Below, in pieces: positions 57,825-64,000 of a stretch of 64,000 bases of DNA; position 1 is the first letter of the stretch, and each line of letters starts with the position of its first letter. Location of the stretch: NCBI GenBank assembly GCA_047495785.1, contig JBLDXI010000019.1, positions 1,302,001-1,366,000 on the forward strand, written 5' to 3'. The notes beneath the pieces are model-generated. The model was not told the DNA's origin, made no database searches, and worked only from the letters and a program-made list of their open reading frames with translations. The position numbers and the translations under genes were made by a program. The DNA is from Lepidodermella squamata. Taxonomy: Eukaryota > Gastrotricha.

Positions 57825-58578
57825 ATGCAATGCTATGATTACGTTTTGGTCCATATACACGACCTGACGTTTGTCACGTATATCTAAATATATATTCGTC
57901 ATACTGATTTTTCAAAAATAAAGTAACGCATTTTCTTTGAATCATCTTTCATTCGGAATGAAGAAGATATCATAAACTGATGTGACTTGAAGCAATCGGG
58001 TCACTTTGACTTTGACTGGCAGCATGTTTGACATTTACTGATCGAAGAAATGCACTTGCGCATGATCACCTGGAACGTTACTGAGTGTGACCACGACTAT
58101 CAAATCAAATTTATACTGTTGAGGAATATTAGTAACAATATCTTGATTGCAAAAGTAGGATTATTAGAATTTAGAAACTTCCAATAAAATTCTATCGTCG
58201 GCATAGCTTGATTTATTTTTGGAAAACACAAGAGCGAAACCTCAAATATTTAGAGGAAGCAGCGGTCATTTTAAAGATGACGATTCAAAAATATGTTAAC
58301 ACCAATTAATTAATTTACTCGAAAAAACGGGAAAAGAAGCAACCGGAAGGAATATTGACAATCGCACAATTAGAAGGCACCTTTTTGAGGCAATACATCT
58401 TTTTAACTTGGCTGACCTGGAAACACAATAACGGAAAAATATCTGACTTCGCTTAAGAGCAGGGTACATATTTCGGCTTTCATAGCACAACAAAATCAGA
58501 TGCTTGATTTCGAAACAGATCATATTTCTTCACACATAATGTTTACACAGAAAGTTTTCATAAGTTTGCTTCATAAGC
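57825..58578. other. Tail-to-tail 3' region
   Basis: Lies between the GTPase stop and the pyruvate carboxylase stop. Only the AATAAA at 57917-57922 is assignable. Confidence 0.4.
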
Positions 58579-61500
58579 TCATTCGATTTCTACCAACAGA
58601 TCGTCGCCGGCAATTTTCTGACCACTTGAGACAGCGACGTTTTTAATCTTGCCGTCGATGGGGCTAGAAACCACCATTTCCATTTTCATGGCAGAAATAA
58701 CGGCAATAGCTTGACCTTTCTTAACCTGATCGCCAACTTTGACCTGAAGATACAACATGTCCAGTTAACTGACCAGAAATATGTTATGAGAAAAAGCTAA
58801 ATTACCTTAACAGCCAAGACGTTGCCAGGCATGGGAGAGCCAACGCTGCCGGGATGTCCTTTGGTCGCTTTTGGATGAATTTTCACATCTCCGGTAACAG
58901 CCTTGTCCTTCATTAAGATTGAACGCAGCTGCCCGTTGAGCTCAAAGAAAACTTCTCGCTCGCCAGTGCGTTTGTCAAGCTCAGAAATAGCGAGTGGCTT
59001 GATGTACAAGGTCTTGCCCTTTTCGATATCAACTAACAAATCTTCGGCAATTTTCGGGCCAACAAAGAATACACGGGTGTCCAAGCAATCAACCGGGCCA
59101 TATTTATTGCGGAAAGCGAGGAATTCCTCCGTTTCCTTCGGGTATAGCGCAGCGCTAATCACATCGACAGGACGGACGTGGCCATACTTCTCGACGAGAT
59201 TATCCTTTAGTTTATCAAAATCGATTGGTTTCAGGGATTTGAATGCATCAGCGTCGTCATATTTCGGCTTGCCACGTAGAATCTTAGTACGCAGCGGTTC
59301 GGGATATCCGAATGGTGGGGGGCCGATCAGACCTTGCATGAATTCAACCACGCTAGACGGGAAGTTAAGCTCATCGGCACGAGCCATGACGTCAGCTGCA
59401 GACAATTTGTTTTGAACCATGAATTGAGCCATATCACCGACAATTTTCGAGGACGGTGTGACCTTGATCAGATCTCCAAGGAGCTGGTTAGCGTCAATAT
59501 ATTTTTGTTTGACTTCTTCGAAACGATCACCGAGGCCCAGTGAGAAAGCCTGGAAGTGAAGGTTGGTATATTGACCACCGGGGATTTCGTTCAAATAGAC
59601 GTCAGCATTGCCGGTCTTCATCGTGACAGTGCACTCGAATGGAGCATAAAGCTGACGGGTGTTTTCCCAGTACGCGGAATAGCTGATGACCTTATTCAAG
59701 TCCAGTTTCGTGTCCAGAGGGGTGTTTTTCATGGCAGCAACCACGGCGCCCATGCTCGGTTGAGAAGTCATACCAGACATGCTGTCAACTGCAACATCGA
59801 CGACATCAGCGCCAGCCTCGGCAGCGGCAAGTATGGTAGCGACTCCAGCACCGGCAGTGTCATGAGTATGCCTAAACAAAGTGTCACGCGATACTTAACA
59901 TTAGGTAATAATTAGAAAGCTTACAAATGAAGGGGCATATCAGGGAAGCGATTGCGAAGCTGAGTGAACAGAATTTTCGCAGCTGCTGGCTTGAGCAGGC
60001 CAGCCATATCCTTAACAGCCAGAATGTGGGTGCCAGCTTTCACCAACTCATCGGCGACTTTCATGTAATAATCCAATGTGTATTTGGTGCGGGTTGGATC
60101 AGCAACATCGCCCGAGTAGCAGATAGCTGCCTCAACGACTCCGCCAGCCTGACCAACAGCCTCAATACCAGTGAGAATCGATGGGATATAGTTCATCGAA
60201 TCGAAAATGCGGAAAATGTCCATGCCAGACTTGACTGATTGCTCGCAAAACTTGGTGACAACGTTCAGCGGGTAGTTGGTATAACCGACGGCGTTGGCAC
60301 CTCGAAGAAGCATTTGAAATGGAACGTTGGGGACTTGTTCACGAAGCTTTTCAAGCCTAAAATAAATCGTTTGGGATTTGAGCAAGAAATTCGAAATGTA
60401 TGGACTTCTCACCTTTCCCACGGGCATTCATGCAGGAATCGCAGCGCAACGTCAAAAGTAGCACCGCCCCAGCATTCAAGAGACAACAAGTCGTTGAAGT
60501 TATGAGCGACGAATGGCGCAACATTCAATAAATCATGGGTGCGAACGCGAGTTGCAAGCAAGCTCTGAAAAATAATTGTATCAGCTAAATTGGGCTTGAG
60601 AATCTGAAGTTTACCTGGTGAGCATCACGCATTGTTGTGTCGGTGATGAGAAGACCGCGGTTTTTACGAATGGCCTTCGCAAATTCAGCAGGTCCACGTT
60701 CTAAAATCAGCCAAATGTGGTAAATCCTGTGGTAAATTAAGATTAATCTCTCAAACCTTTCAGGATCTTTCGCCAGCCCGAAGGAACGATAGCATTCGGT
60801 TCGTGTTTCGGAGCTTCAATTTTGATGTTGGCGGGTTTCAGCGGAGTGGCAAGAGGCGTTTGCGGTCCGTTGACCATGACTTCGGCCAAGTAGTTCAGAA
60901 GCTTCTGGGCACGATTCTGGCTCGCTTCGAAAACGAAAAGCTGAGGATTCTCGTCGATAAAGTAAGTGTCGACACTATCTTTGCGGAATTTTTCATTTCG
61001 GAACACGTTCAATAAGAACGGGATGTTGGTTTTGACGCCTCGAATACGAAATTCCCGAAGGGCTCGAACCATCTTAGCACAGGCACCTTCGAAAGTCTTC
61101 TCTCGCGCAATGATTTTGCACAGCAAGGAGTCATAAAAAGGCGAAATCACAGCTCCGGCAAAGGCAGAAGCACCTAAAGTTACAGAATTATAGATCGAAA
61201 AAAGCTACGAGCAGGGAGAAACTTACTGTCAATACGGATGCCCATGCCCTCACCGCTTCGGAATACTTCAATTCTTCCAGAATCGGGTTGGAAACCCCTC
61301 GCAGGATCTTCAGTGGTCATTCGGCACTACAAGATGCGTTTAACGTAAAAATATTTCCACGGTTTCATGGCTTACTTGAATGGCGAAACCGGTTGTCTTG
61401 ATGTTGTCTTGCACCAAACCCAAATCGCGCAACGACTGACCCTCGGCAACACGGATTTGAGATTGAACAAGGTCAACACTGAAGAATAGGCGTAATTGAA

Positions 61501-62603
61501 AAAAAATGACAATTTATAGAAAATTACCCTGTAACCTCCTCAGTACAAGTGTGCTCAACCTGCAAGCGCGCGTTCACTTCGATAAAGTAATGATTTCCTT
61601 CTTGATCAAGGAGGAACTCGCAAGTTCCAGCATTTTCATAGCCGACATGACGGGCCAGCTTGACCGCATCAGCAGTCAACCGATCACGAATCTTCGAGTC
61701 CAAGCGCGGGGCTGGAGCGATTTCGACAACTTTCTGGTGACGCCGCTGAACCGAGCAGTCACGTTCGTACAAGTGAACAACATCGCCAGTACGATCACCG
61801 AGAAGTTGAACTTCAATGTGGCGCGGGCGTTCGACGAATTTCTCGACAAACATTGCACCATTTCCGAAAGCAGCCTTCGCCTCGGAAGTAGCTCGGTTGA
61901 AGTTTTCTTCCAACTCATCCATTTTACGAACAACACGCATGCCTCGACCACCGCCTCCATAAGCTGCCTTGAGGATGATCGGAAACTTGTGTTTATCAAC
62001 AAAGGCCTTGACTTCATCGACAGTGGTGACGGGGGTGGCAGTTCCAGGAACGCACAAAACTCCAGCTTCAATCGCGGATTTCCTAGCCTCGATCTTATCA
62101 CCCATACGGTGCAAAACAAGAGGAGGCGGTCCGATGAAAATAATTCCGGCTTGATTGCACGCTTTGGCAAATGCAGCCTGTTCAGACAAGAAGCCATAAC
62201 CCGGATGAATAGCGTCAACATTATTTTCAAGGGCAACACGAATCATTTCAGGGATTGATAAGTAAGCGGCGACTGGGGCCAGGTTTTTGCCGACCAAGTA
62301 AGCTTCATCAGCTTTGAATCGATGCATGTGCTGAATATCTTGCTCACTGTAAACAGCAACAGTTCGGATTCCCATCTCGGTAGCGGCGCGGAAAACTCGA
62401 ATTGCGATTTCGCCGCGATTAGCCACCATGATTTTCTTGATCGGTTTGTAAATCGGCTTGAAGTGTTCATATTCGGCGAGCGGATTCAGCGTAACGCCGC
62501 TGTTGAACGCCGGTGAACGAGAGGCGAATAGGCGCCGAGAAATAGTTGACGCCAACACCGTGTAATCATGGCACAGCGACGCTGGCTTCCTCAAAATTCT
62601 CAT
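58579..62603 (-). CDS. PC: Pyruvate carboxylase, mitochondrial
   Basis: Biotin enzyme that carboxylates pyruvate to oxaloacetate in the mitochondrial matrix. The start at 62603 gives a leader rich in Arg/Ser with few acids ([19 protein letters not shown]), fitting mitochondrial import. The biotin carboxylase domain follows: [52 protein letters not shown] (ATP loop) and [20 protein letters not shown]. The carboxyltransferase domain has [13 protein letters not shown] (near 60640), [33 protein letters not shown] and [16 protein letters not shown], then [20 protein letters not shown]. The last exon (from about 58743) carries the biotinyl domain with Lys in [20 protein letters not shown] and ends DDLLVEIE. 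About eight exons and roughly 1,180 residues, the family length. All hallmark residues are present. Confidence 0.96.
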
Positions 62604-63331
62604 TTTGTGTTAGCAATCACTACTCGATCATAACCAACTAAAATATCGAAAGCAGAAAGCAACACAGCTAAAGGGAAAAGTTACTGCTCCTATTTGGCTA
62701 AAGCATAAAAAACACATGGTTCGAAGGTCGTATTTACTTAGGCTGTTAGTTGCTGCATTACGACACGCGATTTTTTCATTGAGGCGCATGTGCAGTTTGA
62801 ACTACAAAAAGCATGCTGCTAGTTTCAATACGTTTGGCCGAAACGCGGGCAAAAAAAACAAGCTGGCCATGCAGGGGTCGGTAAAACACTAAACACGCGC
62901 ATAAAATACCTACGACATATGAAAATAAACCGCAATTGAACCTCAAATAAGTCATGTCGTCGTCATTTTATTCTCGGCATTCTTCCTGAGTGATAGCGAG
63001 GATAATAAATAGTACAATGTTCAATTTCCTTCTAATCAATACTTGTCGCGACTGACAGCCTCTGATTAGACAAATATAATATAGAAAAAACGGCGGTTGT
63101 AAATCATTAATACCACACACTGGAAATTTGGAATCGGCATACATTAAGACGAATAAATGACAAGCAAAATTTATCGACTCTTCACCATCCCTGTTTGACT
63201 ATAACAACCATAAGCAAGACCGCCAAAATCAAATTTTAAAGAGATAAAATGACAAGTAGTTTCTCCGAGATAAATGAGAGCGAAAATAGTAAAACAACAT
63301 TAGCAACGATTGTAGCATTTAGTTCGTTTTT
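62604..63331. other. Spacer upstream of pyruvate carboxylase
   Basis: Should hold the pyruvate carboxylase promoter and the 3' UTR of the next minus-strand gene. No coding feature is supported. Confidence 0.4.
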
Positions 63332-63463
63332 TCATATTCCAGGAAGCTTCAGATTGGTTAGCGCTTGTGGTAGTTCAGGTAGCTTGAAGTCGCGAATTTT
63401 CTGGCCAATGTTGAGGTCTTTCACGGCGCCGATGGCTTTCGCAGGTGCAGCGGAGATACCAGC
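63332..63463 (-). CDS. Last exon of an unidentified gene (partial)
   Basis: On the minus strand an acceptor (CTTTTTAG) at 63464-63465 is followed by an open frame of 43 codons and a TGA at 63332-63334. It reads AGISAAPAKAIGAVKDLNIG, then QKIRDFKLPELPQ and ending TNLKLPGI. The composition looks like genuine protein (Ala/Pro/Lys, then two Leu-Pro motifs). The rest of the gene would lie to the right, within or beyond the window end; I could not find the preceding exon in 63466-64000. I do not recognise the family. Confidence 0.5.
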   Translation of the reverse strand, partial: AGISAAPAKAIGAVKDLNIGQKIRDFKLPELPQALTNLKLPGI

Positions 63464-63465
63464 CT

Positions 63466-64000
63466 AAAAAGTACGTGCAAGGTGATTTTAGTTGTTAAAA
63501 GCAATCGAAGGCATGTTAGTGCAGTGGTTAGCTCTCACTACAAGCAAATTAATTTTTAGATTAAAGGGTTATGATGCCGTAAAATTTGACAACCAGAGAC
63601 ACTAATCCTTTCCATTTATTTTCCTCATCAAAGTCGCAAAAATAAAAAACATTCGTGCGAAAGATGAAAGGAAGCACGCCATATTTTCGTTAAGGGAATT
63701 CGTTATGGATAACAGCCTATGTATATCATTTGTGTACTAACGCATGCCTCAAGTTGCTAAAGCAACGAATGAGCAGTTAACGTGAGATAATGTTGTTTTC
63801 AGCAGCAGCGGCATCAGCAGGTTAACAAACAAAACAAGTTAAAACGGAGCTTTTTCTGCCCTTGCGTTGGGCATTACTCGCGACCACCGTTACGCTATAA
63901 AACCAGTGACTCGAGCGGATCGGCTCAATGAAAGCATTGCAGCTTGTAGAGGGCTCTAAAACGATACATGAGACAGACTCGTACATAAAATTTTGCATCC
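63466..64000. other. Right window edge, intronic or intergenic
   Basis: Probably intron of the minus-strand gene ending at 63332. A tRNA-like stretch at about 63509-63575 has a box A-like TAGTGCAGTGGTTAGC and complementary GGCAT/ATGCC ends, but no good T-arm, so it is at best a tRNA pseudogene or SINE head. Confidence 0.3.

Noticed and set aside
61506-62258. 250-codon plus-strand open frame opposite pyruvate carboxylase
   Set aside because: Antisense shadow of the biotin carboxylase exon; no independent start context or similarity.
63509-63575. tRNA-like stretch with TAGTGCAGTGGTTAGC and complementary GGCAT/ATGCC ends
   Set aside because: The T-arm box is poor and the complementary ends do not leave room for a normal T stem. 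A tRNA gene cannot be supported; it may be a SINE or tRNA pseudogene.
1-64000. CRISPR arrays, bacterial operons or rRNA genes
   Set aside because: No spaced direct repeats, Shine-Dalgarno-led gene strings or rRNA-like sequence; the window is spliced eukaryotic DNA.

Overview
The window is from a compact animal (metazoan) nuclear genome. The evidence is spliced genes with very short introns (about 50-200 nt, GT..AG), AATAAA-type poly(A) signals, and animal-specific proteins: talin, IFT88, the Ndc80 kinetochore subunit, GDAP2, MOB4/phocein, LRRFIP and mitochondrial Tim13, MPC1 and pyruvate carboxylase. IFT88 plus a CCDC83-like protein argues for ciliated cells or flagellated sperm. Small introns and tight gene packing indicate an invertebrate; I cannot name the phylum from sequence alone. 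All exon joins below were read by eye from splice signals and protein similarity.

Layout. 1-8.9 kb: a small unrecognised gene converging on IFT88 (minus), a LINE relic, a small inverted-repeat element, then MPC1 (plus). 8.9-11.2 kb: a CCDC83-like gene (minus). 11.84-17.68 kb: a complete Mutator-like (MULE) DNA transposon with matching terminal inverted repeats, a 9-10 bp target-site duplication, a spliced transposase with DDE residues and SWIM zinc fingers, and a second gene of unknown function. 18.3-23.1 kb: a RING-H2 ligase of Arkadia/RNF111 type (plus) facing NDC80 (minus). 23-28.6 kb: gene-free DNA with a 1.1-kb inverted-repeat element and a 5'-truncated LINE. 28.8-34.7 kb: three same-strand genes packed within 62-149 bp of each other (two tandem 3-hydroxyacyl-CoA dehydrogenases, then GDAP2, which carries a dead DDE transposase in an intron). 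35.8-40.5 kb: TIM13, LRRFIP and MOB4 on the plus strand. 40.9-43.7 kb: another inverted-repeat element and a J-domain protein. 44.3-53.2 kb: talin (minus). 53.2-57.1 kb: gene-poor. 57.1-57.8 kb: an ARF-family GTPase. 58.6-62.6 kb: pyruvate carboxylase (minus). The last exon of an unknown minus-strand gene lies near the right edge.

The most unusual signal is a family of four related introns of about 190-225 nt: three consecutive introns just upstream of the TIM13 coding region and one inside MOB4. They share several conserved blocks in the same order and a conserved distance to the 3' splice site. They look like either intron-encoded structured RNAs (H/ACA-like features are visible) or introner elements. 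The MULE with its uncharacterised second protein, and a possible alternative C-terminal exon of talin, are the next most interesting. Several genes are linked functionally: MPC1 imports pyruvate and pyruvate carboxylase carboxylates it in mitochondria, where the HADH pair and Tim13 also act. Their co-location is probably not regulatory.
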